From CAVOAK01 sp965217615 (lineage in GTDB: Bacteria; Pseudomonadota; Alphaproteobacteria; UBA8366; CAVOAK01), in assembly GCA_965217615.1 (NCBI GenBank), contig CBDCIT010000032.1, positions 1 through 64,000 of the forward strand: DNA of 64,000 bases, given 5' to 3'. Shown in pieces: positions 46,837 through 55,609 of the stretch. The translations under genes and the position numbers were made by a program. The notes beneath the pieces were generated by a model, which was not told where the DNA came from, did not search any database, and saw nothing but the letters and a program-made list of their open reading frames with translations. Positions within the stretch are counted from its first letter, which is position 1. Every line of letters begins with the position of its first letter.

Positions 46837-48247
46837 GGTTGTGTCTCGAAAGTGGTGGAAATTGGTTTTGGCGCCTCTCCGAGCGGGCTGAGTTTTGCGG
46901 CGGTCAGGCCGCTCGGTCAAGGGTTTCGTCGGCGATTAGCTGATCGAGGGTTCCCCATCCATCGACTTTGCGCATCTGGATTTGGCCGGAAGCGAGGAGC
47001 GCCCAGAGGAGCATCGGCACTGTTTCGGGACACGGCAGCACGGTCTGTGTTTTGATCCGGCGCTTGAACTCCTCGTTGAGACGCTCAATGGCGTTGGTCG
47101 TTCGGGCTGATTTCCATTGGCTCTTGGACAGGCGCGTGAAGGTAAAGAGCTTGTCGCCCGCTTCTGCGAGGCTGTCCGCGACGGCCCTGCATTTCAGCCG
47201 CCACTTGCGGACAAACGCCTTGTGGCGGGTTTCCACCTCGGAGGCAGTGTCGGCATAGATCATATCGCGGTAATCTTCGCTCAGCTCGTCATGCATGTGT
47301 TTGGGAGCATGACCCAGAAGGTTGCGGTGCTTGTGCACGGTGCAGCGTTGAACGGGAAGGTCATCGCCCCAAAGCGCCGACAGAGCCGCCTCCAGTCCCG
47401 GCGCGCCATCGACGATGACAAACCCGGGCCGTTTCAGTCCACGCGCATCAAGGTCGTCGAGGAACTGGCGCCACGCCGCCTGGCTTTCTCCGCCCATATT
47501 CCCGATCGACGCCGCTTTCCCGGGCCAAGCAAGACCTTCTGGCCATCCCGGCGCACCCCTATAGCCGCGAGAACCGAGATGTTGGTGGCCTTGCGATCCA
47601 GTCGGGTCTTGATCACAGTGCCGTCAAGGATCAGCCGAACGATATCCTCATCCGCGAGGCCACGGCTGCACCAGGCGTCCCAATCGACCTTCACCTTGCG
47701 CCACGCCCGGCTCACAACGTCCTTGCTCACAGCACCCCGGAAGAGCCCGAACAGCGCGCGTTTCACCCGCCGCGTGTTGGTTCCGGACAGATACACCGAA
47801 GCGATCAGCGCCTCGGCCTTTCTGGTCAGCCGCTGGTAGCGCGGCAGCGCCCGCGAACGCCATTCCGACGCCCGACCGTCTTCCTCAACGATCCGTGCAC
47901 GCGGCACGCTCACCCTCTCGGTCCCGAATGTCCCCGTCAGTTGCCGCTCCCGGTGCCCGTTCCGATACCCTTGCCGAAGCGCGTCCTCTCGACCGTATCG
48001 GCAGCGCCCGAGAAACTGCGCAAGTTCCTCCTCAAAAACGGCCTCGATCGTGGATCTGATGTTCTCCCGCAGCCGGTCCTCGAGCGGATCATAGCCGGCG
48101 TCATTGGCCAGTAGCGAAAGCGCGGAAGTCTCGGTAGTGTTCTTCATGGCGTGATCTCCTTGGCGGTGCTAGCCGCCGGTTGGGTGGTTGTCTTGTCACC
48201 CGGAGATTACGCCATCCTCAAATTTCCACCACTTTCGAGACACAGCC
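46837..48247 (-). mobile_element. IS256-family element copy 5, with 17-bp insertion
   Basis: The ends GGTTGTG at 46837 and ACAGCC at 48247 are intact but the element is 1411 bp, 17 more than copies 1 and 4. The extra bases lie at 47509-47527. The flanks CCACGTTTC and ATTTCTTTT do not match, so no target duplication remains. By shared substitutions (RHKAF, WGTLDQ) it is the sister of copy 2. Confidence 0.93.
46904..48147 (-). pseudogene. IS256-family transposase (copy 5), inactivated by insertion
   Basis: The first frame (48147 to about 47527) gives MKNTTETSAL through RRDGQKVLL. The 17-bp insertion then shifts it into unrelated residues (GPGKRRRSGIWAEK...) that stop at 47434. The rest (MGGESQAAWRQF to DETLDRAA) is in the original frame from 47497. 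The second catalytic Asp and the Glu are separated from the N-terminal half, so it should be inactive. Confidence 0.92.
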
Positions 48248-48573
48248 ATTTCTTTTCAAAGAAAAGGCTTTTGAATCAATAGGATTCACTTTCACTTGAG
48301 AGTGATTTATGTATATTCGTAGATTTTTCTCCCGCCAATCGAGCGATCTACTTACACTAAGTCAGCGGTCTGTTTTACTCATTCATAGAGGTCGAGGTCC
48401 AATACTGTCCTCATCCAAGAAACGGGCGGAAGCAATTGGCGTCGGCATTGCCGGAACTTCGGCCGAATTTAGATGCGACACGCCGGTGGGTGCCAAATGT
48501 TGGAATCTCACCGGGTGGCGGGAAGTCGCAGGCTGTCATGGTAGATAACGCGCGCATGTTTCGTGGAGGTTTA
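48248..48573. other. Intergenic region, no gene seen
   Basis: This is 326 bp between IS256 copy 5 and the hydrolase. The first 60 bp are AT-rich with a T run. A short ORF from 48309 lacks coding character. Promoter elements for the hydrolase may lie here, but none is distinctive. Confidence 0.5.
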
Positions 48574-49374
48574 ATGTATTTCTTGGTGGGCGTTATTGTC
48601 GGCTATGGACTGTTGGTTGCGGCGCTGTTCGCGTCTCAGCGCAGTTTGCTGTATCACGCCGATTCATCGACTCCAGATCCGGCCGAATACGGACTTGGGC
48701 AGATGGAGGCGATAAGAATTCCCGCCGAAGACGGCGCACAGCTATTCGCCTGGTGGCGAGCGCCGTCGCAGCTAGGTCAGCCTGTGTTGATTTATTTCCA
48801 CGGGAATGCCGGCAACCTGGGGTTCCGGGCGGACAAGGTGCGCGAATTCCTTGAGGCCGGTATCGGCGTTTTGCTGGTAACCTGGCGTTACAACGCCGGT
48901 TCGGGCGGCAAACCCAGCGAAGCGTCGCTAATTGCCGATGGGCGCGCGGCGCTGAGCTTCGTCGCCGAAGCGGGCATCGTTGACGAGCGGATCGTGTTGT
49001 ATGGCGAGTCGCTTGGATCGGGCGTCGCAGTCGCACTCGCCGCCGAGCGTCGGATTGGCGCGGTCGTCCTGGAAGCGCCCTACACCAGCATCGCCGAAGT
49101 CGCACAACATCACTACTGGTACGTTCCAGCCAAGTGGCTGGTGCGCGACCGTTTCGATTCTCGCGCGCGCATTGGACGCGTATCGTCGCCGATAATGATC
49201 ATCCACGGCGAACGTGATCGCGTGATACCGCCGCGATTCGGGCGCAGACTTTTTGAAGCGGCGCCCGAGCCCAAAGAGGCGCATTTCATAGCCAATAGCG
49301 GACATGAAGGCTTGTTCGATCACGATGCTGCGCGGCTCATCCTGGCATTCATAGAGCGACACTTGGGGCGATAG
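48574..49374 (+). CDS. Alpha/beta hydrolase (YfhR/Bem46-like), membrane anchored
   Basis: ATG 48574 is preferred because GTGGAGG precedes it by a few bases. An in-frame ATG lies 12 codons upstream. The product is 266 residues. The N-terminal helix YFLVGVIVGYGLLVAALFA anchors it. The nucleophile elbow is GESLGSG. The oxyanion segment is YFHGNAGNLG. The acid and His are expected in HGERDRVIPP and NSGHEGLFD. Family members are uncharacterised serine hydrolases. It is intact. Confidence 0.9.
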   Translation: MYFLVGVIVGYGLLVAALFASQRSLLYHADSSTPDPAEYGLGQMEAIRIPAEDGAQLFAWWRAPSQLGQPVLIYFHGNAGNLGFRADKVREFLEAGIGVLLVTWRYNAGSGGKPSEASLIADGRAALSFVAEAGIVDERIVLYGESLGSGVAVALAAERRIGAVVLEAPYTSIAEVAQHHYWYVPAKWLVRDRFDSRARIGRVSSPIMIIHGERDRVIPPRFGRRLFEAAPEPKEAHFIANSGHEGLFDHDAARLILAFIERHLGR

Positions 49375-49383
49375 CCGGCGATC

Positions 49384-49809
49384 TCAGAAGCTTGCCTCAC
49401 CCAGAGCTTGCTCCAGCGCGACAAAGGGCAGCAGCACGCAGAGATGCCGGCTTTTATAGTCCCGCACCGGCAGAAACACCTCCAACTCATGCCATTGTCC
49501 ACCGGGCGGGTCGGCGTCGGTCTCCAGAAGAGCCTTGACTGAAGCATGGATGTCGGCGATTTCGGTTTTGCTGGATCCGACCGCGTGCGCCGCCAAAATC
49601 GATGCCGCAGCGTGGCACAGCACACAGCCGCGCACCCGGTGGGCGATGGCGCCAATCCGGCTCCCATCGCGGCGAATGTCGATGCTGACCCGATCGCCGC
49701 ACAGTGGATTGTCAAGGTCAACTTGAACATCCTTGTCATCAAGCTGCCCATCGCCGACCGCACGCCGGGCATGATCGAGTATCTTCCTCTGATAAAGTGT
49801 ATCGACCAT
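49384..49809 (-). CDS. SufU/IscU-like iron-sulfur scaffold
   Basis: The product is 141 residues. Three Cys of the NifU-N fold appear as NPLCGDRVSI, VRGCVLCHAAASIL and SRHLCVLLPFVALEQAL. The SufU-type spacing replaces the usual IscU site. It is the last gene of the molybdenum hydroxylase operon, 15 bp after the MoeA-MobA fusion, so it probably supplies or repairs [2Fe-2S] clusters for CoxS. That link is inference from position. Confidence 0.85.
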   Translation of the reverse strand: MVDTLYQRKILDHARRAVGDGQLDDKDVQVDLDNPLCGDRVSIDIRRDGSRIGAIAHRVRGCVLCHAAASILAAHAVGSSKTEIADIHASVKALLETDADPPGGQWHELEVFLPVRDYKSRHLCVLLPFVALEQALGEASF

Positions 49810-49824
49810 GGGAGCGGCGCTAGA

Positions 49825-51453
49825 TCACACCTTGGCGTCGGCCAGGGCTTGTGGCGTGTCGATGTCCACCAACACGCCTTTGCTAGCCATCTCGACCTCG
49901 GTGACGAGTTTGTCGTGCACGCCGATCAGGTGGCGGGCGCCAATGTCGCCTTCGATTTTCTGCATTTCAGGGAAGAATCTCTTCGCCCACAGCACCGGAT
50001 TGCCTCGCTTGCCGTCATATGTGGGCAAGCATATGGAGCGACCTTCACGCGGATTGAAGGCGGCGATCAGGCGGTCGATTTCGGCCGCCGTTACCTGAGG
50101 CATATCGCCAAGACAGATGACAGCGCCGTCGATGTCGTCGGGAAGAGCGGCAATTCCCCGCTTGAGCGACGCGCTAAGACCGGTCTCGTAGTCCGGGTTA
50201 TCAACGAACGTAACTTGCTGATCCGACAGCGTCAGGCGCACCTTTTCGCTTTCGTGGCCGACGATCACATAGACGACTGCCGATTTCGAGGCGAGCGCCT
50301 CGTCCACAACACGCGTGACCATCGGTTGGCCGCCGATTTTTGCCAGAAGCTTGTTTACCCGTCCCATACGCCTTGATTGACCGGCCGCGAGAATGATCGC
50401 CGCTATGGACGGCGTGCCTAACGTTACCGCTTCCTTGTCGACATTCGATCGCGGCAACGGCCGGGTTGTAATATCGCTCAACAGCCCGCCGGCGCCCATT
50501 TTCATGATGTCCGTGGAGGTGACAGGTAGGCGTGCCGCCAGCCGCCTCAATACCCAGTCGAAGCCATTGAACTTGGGTGACCGCGCACAGCCAGGCAGGC
50601 CGACGACGGGCATATCGCCCCTATGGCCCAGCAATAAGAGATTACCCGGATCGACGGGCATGCCGAAATGGTCGATGACGCCGCCGGCATCGACGATCGC
50701 TGACGGGATAACGTCGCGACGGTCGGTGATCGCCGACGCACCCGAAATCAAGACATAGTCCGTATCCTGCTTTCGCATTTCCGTGATTGCGGCCGCTACG
50801 CTGTCAACGCGATGGTCGCAGCGAACCTCGGCGGATATTCGGCTGCCAAGCGTCTCGATCCGCCCCGCGGTCACGACCGCTGTCTTGTCGAGAACCGACT
50901 CTTTGGTGCCGGACAATCGCGTTTGAACGAGGCCAACCCGCTGCGCCACAAGCGGGACGATGCGGATCAAACGTTCACGGTCAGGCTTGCCTCGCGCGAT
51001 ATCGCTCGCGGCGTCGACGATCGCACTGTCGACCGCAAATGGGATGATCTTGATTGTGGCGATTGTCTGCTTGGCCTCAACCAATTCGAACAGCGAGACG
51101 GCGGCGATTGTGATTGCCTCGTCTACCAGGTTGACTTGGTCGAGGCAGGTGCGATCGATGACGACTAATCCTCGCGTTTCTGCATAAAGATTTACTCGGC
51201 CCGTAAAGGCGGCACTGCTTGAAACATGTGCGCCGGTTGCTGCTTCGGCAATTTTCTTTGCCGCTACGTCCTCGGCGATATCACCGGATTCGATCTGTGC
51301 GGCCATCACGGTTTCGATACCGGCGCGCGCGAGTTCGGCAAGGTCGTCCGCGGTCAAAGCGCGACCCTTCTTTATTGTGCGGCTGCCCACGCGTTGGCTG
51401 TGGGCGAGAATGGCGCCTTCGGCATCGGCAACGGGAAGCTCACCAAATTTCAT
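49825..51453 (-). CDS. MoeA-like/MobA-like fusion for molybdenum cofactor maturation
   Basis: The product is 542 residues. The N-terminal half (to about 340) is a molybdopterin-binding, MoeA-like domain (MKFGELPVADAEGAILAHS, DYVLISGASAITDRRDVIPSAI, VVGLPGCARSPKFNGFDWVLRRL). The C-terminal half is a MobA-type nucleotidyltransferase (AAIILAAGQSRRMGRVNKLLAKIGGQPM, ICLGDMPQVT). Such fusions accompany xanthine-oxidase-family enzymes and likely make the cytidylylated cofactor. It overlaps xdhC by 4 bp and is intact. Confidence 0.9.
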   Translation of the reverse strand: MKFGELPVADAEGAILAHSQRVGSRTIKKGRALTADDLAELARAGIETVMAAQIESGDIAEDVAAKKIAEAATGAHVSSSAAFTGRVNLYAETRGLVVIDRTCLDQVNLVDEAITIAAVSLFELVEAKQTIATIKIIPFAVDSAIVDAASDIARGKPDRERLIRIVPLVAQRVGLVQTRLSGTKESVLDKTAVVTAGRIETLGSRISAEVRCDHRVDSVAAAITEMRKQDTDYVLISGASAITDRRDVIPSAIVDAGGVIDHFGMPVDPGNLLLLGHRGDMPVVGLPGCARSPKFNGFDWVLRRLAARLPVTSTDIMKMGAGGLLSDITTRPLPRSNVDKEAVTLGTPSIAAIILAAGQSRRMGRVNKLLAKIGGQPMVTRVVDEALASKSAVVYVIVGHESEKVRLTLSDQQVTFVDNPDYETGLSASLKRGIAALPDDIDGAVICLGDMPQVTAAEIDRLIAAFNPREGRSICLPTYDGKRGNPVLWAKRFFPEMQKIEGDIGARHLIGVHDKLVTEVEMASKGVLVDIDTPQALADAKV

Positions 51454-52169
51454 GCCGGGCGATCCGATCCCGTCACATGCAACTCCTGAGTCATCTGGCC
51501 AAGTATCGAAAGCGCTATTTCCGCTGGCGATACGGCGCCGATGTCCAGGCCGACCGGGCCGTGAATGCGTTTTAGTTCGTCTTCCGAATTTCCGGACTCG
51601 CGCAGCCGATCCAGTCGCTGCGCATGGGTGCGTCGGCTTCCCAGCGCGCCAATGTAGAAGGCTTCGCTGCGCAGCGCCACGGTCAGTGCAGGATCGTCAA
51701 GTTTGGGGTCGTGAGTCAGGGCTACGACTGCAGTCCGCCGGTCGGGAGCCAACTTCTCAAGTGCGTCGTCAGGCCACCCATCGGCCAATTCAACGCCCGG
51801 AAAGCGTTCATCGGAAGCGAATGTGCCGCGCGGATCAACGACCGTTACATCATAGCCTGCAAGTACCGCCATGGGTGCGAGCGACTGTGCGATATGCACG
51901 GCGCCAACGATGACTAGGCGCTTTGGCGGATTGAACACATGAATGAACAACCTGCGGCCGTCAGCGTCCTCGGGCAGGATCGTGCGGCTTCGATCGTCTG
52001 CGCGCGTACGTTCGACCTCGGTCAAGGTCATCGGGTCCAGATCCAAGTCACCGGATCGATCGTCTCCAATCAAGAGTGCCTGAGAACCGGACGTCAAATC
52101 GGTGACCAAAACCGCCGGCTGTTTTTGCGCACGGGCCGTTTGCAAGCTTTCGAGAAGTGCTGCCCTCAT
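51450..52169 (-). CDS. XdhC-type cofactor insertion factor, C-terminal half protein
   Basis: The product is 239 residues from ATG 52169, overlapping the stop of the upstream gene (ATGA). The Rossmann-like XdhC_C domain shows LVIVGAVHIAQSLAPMAVLAGYDVTVVDPRGTFASDERFP and YIGALGSRRTHAQRLDRL...RIHGPVGLDIGAVSPAEIALSILGQM. XdhC proteins bind molybdenum cofactor, promote sulfuration and insert it into the large subunit. Here the two XdhC domains are on separate polypeptides. Confidence 0.9.
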   Translation of the reverse strand: MRAALLESLQTARAQKQPAVLVTDLTSGSQALLIGDDRSGDLDLDPMTLTEVERTRADDRSRTILPEDADGRRLFIHVFNPPKRLVIVGAVHIAQSLAPMAVLAGYDVTVVDPRGTFASDERFPGVELADGWPDDALEKLAPDRRTAVVALTHDPKLDDPALTVALRSEAFYIGALGSRRTHAQRLDRLRESGNSEDELKRIHGPVGLDIGAVSPAEIALSILGQMTQELHVTGSDRPA

Positions 52170-52513
52170 TCGAGCCTCTCGACGAATACCTCGACCTTGC
52201 CGCCGCAGGCCAGACCAACTTCCCACGCCTGTTCGTTGGTGACGCCGTACTCCAGCACGCGCGACTTCCCCTTGGAGATCACCTCACGGGCCTCAAGAAC
52301 GACGGCACCTTCGATGCAACCACCAGATACGGAGCCGACCATGGATCCCTGGTCGTCTAGCGCGAGCTGGCTGCCAACTGGGCGTGGCGAGGATGCCCAG
52401 GTCGCAACGACTGTGGCAAGGGCGACCTGCCGGCCATCGGCCAGCCATCTGGCGGCCTGCTCCAGGACGTCGCTGTTCTCTTGGTGCGCGGTATCGCTCG
52501 TGCGTTCATTCAC
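52166..52513 (-). CDS. coxI: XdhC/CoxI N-terminal domain protein
   Basis: The product is 115 residues: QVALATVVATWASSPRPVGSQLALDDQGSMVGSVSGGCIEGAVVLEAREVISKGKSRVLEYG and GLACGGKVEVFVE are the XdhC_CoxI signature, with the conserved GGC motifs. Full XdhC proteins fuse this to the Rossmann domain. Here it is a separate gene with overlapping ends on both sides. Confidence 0.88.
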   Translation of the reverse strand: MNERTSDTAHQENSDVLEQAARWLADGRQVALATVVATWASSPRPVGSQLALDDQGSMVGSVSGGCIEGAVVLEAREVISKGKSRVLEYGVTNEQAWEVGLACGGKVEVFVERLE

Positions 52514-53730
52514 GCGGCTTGCTCCCGCCAGTTCGCCATCGACGGCTGGTGGCGCAATCCGCCACCGCCCACGATCTCCGCCAATTGCGTTAGGCTTTCG
52601 AGGTTATGAATCGGCCTGAACTCGTCTACGTAGGGCATCATTGCCCTGATCCCTCGTGATTTTGGTTCGAACAGGTCATAGCGCAAGAGGGGATTGAGCC
52701 ATATCAGGCGCCGGCAGGATCGGTGAAGTCGATCCATCTCTACCGCCAAGCCCTCGCCGGAATCACGGTCGAGACCATCGGTAATCAGTAACACTTGCGC
52801 GCCTTGCGCTAGAACGCGACGCGACCAATTGTGATTAAATGCATGTAGACAATTGCCAATTCGGGTGCCGCCCGACCAATCGTCGACAACATCGCTGATC
52901 CTGTTCAGCGCCACGTCGATATCCTTGAAACGCAAATATCGGGTCACGTTTGTCAGCCTGGTCCCAAACAAAAACGTATGTGTGCGATCCCGGTCGTTGG
53001 TTATGGCGTGCAAGAAATGCAACATCATACGAGCGTAGCGATCCATCGATCCGGAGATATCGCACAGGATGATGATTGGCGGATGGCGCCTCCGCTTGAC
53101 CCGTCGCTTGAGCGGGATGATGTCGCCGCCGTAGCGCAGTGCAGCCCTTAATGTGGCCCGCATATCGGCGCGTGTTCCTGCGGTATCCGGTCGGTAACGT
53201 CGCGTTGTGACTGTGCCGATAGGCAGACGCATACGCTCGATAGCCGCGCGCGCTTCCGCAATCTCGTCTGCCGACATGCTCTCGAAGTCCTTAGTTCGCA
53301 GTACTTCTTCCAGACTCCATGTCATTGCTGCATCGTATTCTAGCTGATCTTTTTCGGAACTGGCACCGTCACTGGGTCTTTCTGCCGCAATTGCGTCGGC
53401 GATCCGGCGCGATATTTCCTCACGACCGTTTTCCAGTTCGTCCGCCCGAAATGTTGGCAGGATGAGCGACATCATGCGTTCCAGAAATTGTGGATTTCGC
53501 CAAAAGATATGGAAGGCCTGATCGAACAGTTCGCGCTGTTCCCGGCGGCTGACCAGCACAGCGTGCAGCGCCCAATAAAAATCTTCGCGACTGCCGAGCC
53601 CCACCGCCGCGGCGGCGCGCAGGGCATCGAGTAACCGACCAGGCCCGATCGGTAATCCCGCCGCACGCAATGTGCGGACGAAATACATAATATTAGCGGT
53701 GAGTAGACCGTCTTCGGCGTTCTCGTTCAT
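52510..53730 (-). CDS. coxE: CoxE-like VWA-domain protein
   Basis: The product is 406 residues. An all-helical N-terminal CoxE region is followed by a VWA domain with the MIDAS motif DISGSM at 224-229, TFLFGTRLTNVTRYL, and GGTRIGNCL. It works with the MoxR-type ATPase CoxD in metal-site maturation of CO dehydrogenase. It overlaps the CoxI-like gene by 4 bp and is intact. Confidence 0.92.
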   Translation of the reverse strand: MNENAEDGLLTANIMYFVRTLRAAGLPIGPGRLLDALRAAAAVGLGSREDFYWALHAVLVSRREQRELFDQAFHIFWRNPQFLERMMSLILPTFRADELENGREEISRRIADAIAAERPSDGASSEKDQLEYDAAMTWSLEEVLRTKDFESMSADEIAEARAAIERMRLPIGTVTTRRYRPDTAGTRADMRATLRAALRYGGDIIPLKRRVKRRRHPPIIILCDISGSMDRYARMMLHFLHAITNDRDRTHTFLFGTRLTNVTRYLRFKDIDVALNRISDVVDDWSGGTRIGNCLHAFNHNWSRRVLAQGAQVLLITDGLDRDSGEGLAVEMDRLHRSCRRLIWLNPLLRYDLFEPKSRGIRAMMPYVDEFRPIHNLESLTQLAEIVGGGGLRHQPSMANWREQAA

Positions 53731-53737
53731 GCCGAAA

Positions 53738-54652
53738 TCAAGCCCCGACGGTCGCGAGTTCGGATTTTACTTCGTTCAAGATGCGGCCGGCTTCGCTGCC
53801 CTGAATTTTCGCGATATCGTCTTGATACTTCAGGAGTGCGCCAAGCGTGTTGTTTATTGTCTCGGGATCGAGTGCCAGGCAATCGAGCTGCACCAACGCA
53901 TGTGCCCAGTCGATGGTTTCGGCGATCCCCGGCAACTTGAAAAGGTCGGTGCCGCGCAGCGCTTGCACGAAGCCGACGACTTGTTGCGAAAGCGCCCTCG
54001 CCACGTCTGGTGCTTTAACCGCAAGTATCTCGAGCTCGCGGAACGCATCAGGATAGTCGATCCAGTGATAAAAACAGCGACGCTTTAGCGCGTCGTGGAT
54101 CTCGCGCGTGCGGTTGGACGTGATTACGACGATTGGCGGTTCGCTCGCCGATACGGTTCCGACTTCCGGAATCGTGACCTGGAAATCGGACAGAACTTCC
54201 AAGAGATAGGCCTCAAAGGGTTCGTCGGTACGGTCGAGTTCGTCTATTAACAGGATTGGCGGTCCGTCCAAGTCGGGCTCAAGTGCCTGCAGAAGAGGGC
54301 GCTTGATGAGGAAACGCTCGCTGAAAATGTCGTCTTCCAGCGTGTCGCGGTCGCCCGACGCTTCGACAAGGCGAATTTCGACCATCTGTCGCGCGTAGTT
54401 CCATTCGTACACGGCGGAAGCAACGTCAAGGCCTTCGTAGCATTGCAATCGCAGAAGTTTGCGCTTCAGCGTCCGTGCCAAGACCTTGGCGATCTCCGTT
54501 TTTCCAACACCAGCTTCGCCTTCGACAAACAACGGCCGAGATAGGCTAAGCGCCAGATAAAGCGCCGTCGAAAGACTGCGATCGGCGATATAGTCGCCGC
54601 TGCGCAGAAGTTCGGACGTTTCGTCGACCGATTTGGGTATGGAACTTGTCAT
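53738..54652 (-). CDS. coxD: CoxD-like MoxR-family AAA+ ATPase
   Basis: ATG 54652 gives 304 residues (a TTG five codons upstream is less likely). Walker A GEAGVGKT is at 45-52, Walker B ILLIDELDR at 133-141 and sensor 1 IVVITSNRTREI. In the Oligotropha system CoxD unfolds or remodels apo-enzyme for [CuSMoO2] assembly. The same role is expected here if the enzyme is a CO dehydrogenase. Confidence 0.92.
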   Translation of the reverse strand: MTSSIPKSVDETSELLRSGDYIADRSLSTALYLALSLSRPLFVEGEAGVGKTEIAKVLARTLKRKLLRLQCYEGLDVASAVYEWNYARQMVEIRLVEASGDRDTLEDDIFSERFLIKRPLLQALEPDLDGPPILLIDELDRTDEPFEAYLLEVLSDFQVTIPEVGTVSASEPPIVVITSNRTREIHDALKRRCFYHWIDYPDAFRELEILAVKAPDVARALSQQVVGFVQALRGTDLFKLPGIAETIDWAHALVQLDCLALDPETINNTLGALLKYQDDIAKIQGSEAGRILNEVKSELATVGA

Positions 54653-54798
54653 TGCTCGCTCGTCCAATGCCGGCCTCGCTGGTTCATTTCAGCGCTGCAG
54701 TTTCCCGGATTATCAAATGGAATTCGGCGTCCCCGCCATTCGACCCTGGCAAACGCCGCGGCTCGTAACGTCCTATGCGCTTATGAAATCTTTATTCG

Positions 54799-55596
54799 TC
54801 AGCCGCATCCCGCCACTGCGCGTTTGACCATGACGCCGATCAGATGGGCGCGGTACTCCGATGACGCATGGATGTCTGAATTGAGGTTGTTCGGCGAAAC
54901 GCTGATTCCGGCGATGGCATCGGGCGCAAAATTAGCCGACAGCGCTTCCTCCATCTCGGTCTGACGGAATACGCCATCCTGACCGGCTCCTGTTATGGCG
55001 ACGCGAACGCCGCTGTTGGTCTTCGCCACGAACGCGCCAACCAGCGCGTAGCGGCTCGCCGGATTGGGAAACTTCATATAGAAGGCTTTCTCTGGCGCCG
55101 GGAAACTCACCGCCGTGATGACTTCGCCGTCCTCGAGCGCCGTTTCGAACAGACCCTTGAAAAAATCGTCCGCCGTGATTTCACGCTTATTCGTACGGAT
55201 GGTTGCCGCCAGGCCTAAGCACGCCGCTGGATAGTCAGCCGCCGGGTCGTTGTTGGCAATTGAACCACCGATCGTTCCTCGGTTTCGGACCTGCGGATCT
55301 CCAATTCCGTCCGCGAGCTCGGCTAACGCCGGAATCTTAGCTTTCACGTCCGAACTGCTTGCAACGGAATAGTGCGTATTCATCGCGCCGACGACGATAC
55401 TGTCGCCTTCTGTTGTAATGCCTTTGAGTTCTGCGACGTCCGCCAGATCTATCAGGTCTGAAGGCTGGGCAAGGCGCAGTTTGATCGTCGGCAGGATGGT
55501 CATGCCGCCAGCTAACAGGCTACCGTCGTTGGCGTTCTTCAGGGCGCTTAAGGCCTCGTCGAGCGCTGACACACGTTTGTATTCGAAGTTGTACAT
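54799..55596 (-). CDS. coxM: Molybdenum hydroxylase FAD-binding subunit (CoxM-like)
   Basis: The start is ATG 55596 (MYNFEYKRVSALDEALSALKNANDGSLLAGGMTILPTIKLRLAQP) with CGGTTCC-rich DNA before it, giving 265 residues. FAD contacts AGGMTILP and TIGGSIANNDPAADYPA are present, and the C-terminal CO_deh_flav_C domain is complete. It is shorter by about 20 residues than well-studied CoxM. It receives electrons from the CoxS clusters. About 145 bp separate it from coxD. Confidence 0.92.
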   Translation of the reverse strand: MYNFEYKRVSALDEALSALKNANDGSLLAGGMTILPTIKLRLAQPSDLIDLADVAELKGITTEGDSIVVGAMNTHYSVASSSDVKAKIPALAELADGIGDPQVRNRGTIGGSIANNDPAADYPAACLGLAATIRTNKREITADDFFKGLFETALEDGEVITAVSFPAPEKAFYMKFPNPASRYALVGAFVAKTNSGVRVAITGAGQDGVFRQTEMEEALSANFAPDAIAGISVSPNNLNSDIHASSEYRAHLIGVMVKRAVAGCG

Positions 55597-55609
55597 CTCC
55601 GGTTCCTCT

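Noticed and set aside
46837..48247. Treating IS256 copies 4 and 5 as a composite transposon carrying the RND pump
   Set aside because: Copy 5 lacks a target duplication and a working transposase, and the outermost flanks do not match. There is no evidence of joint movement.
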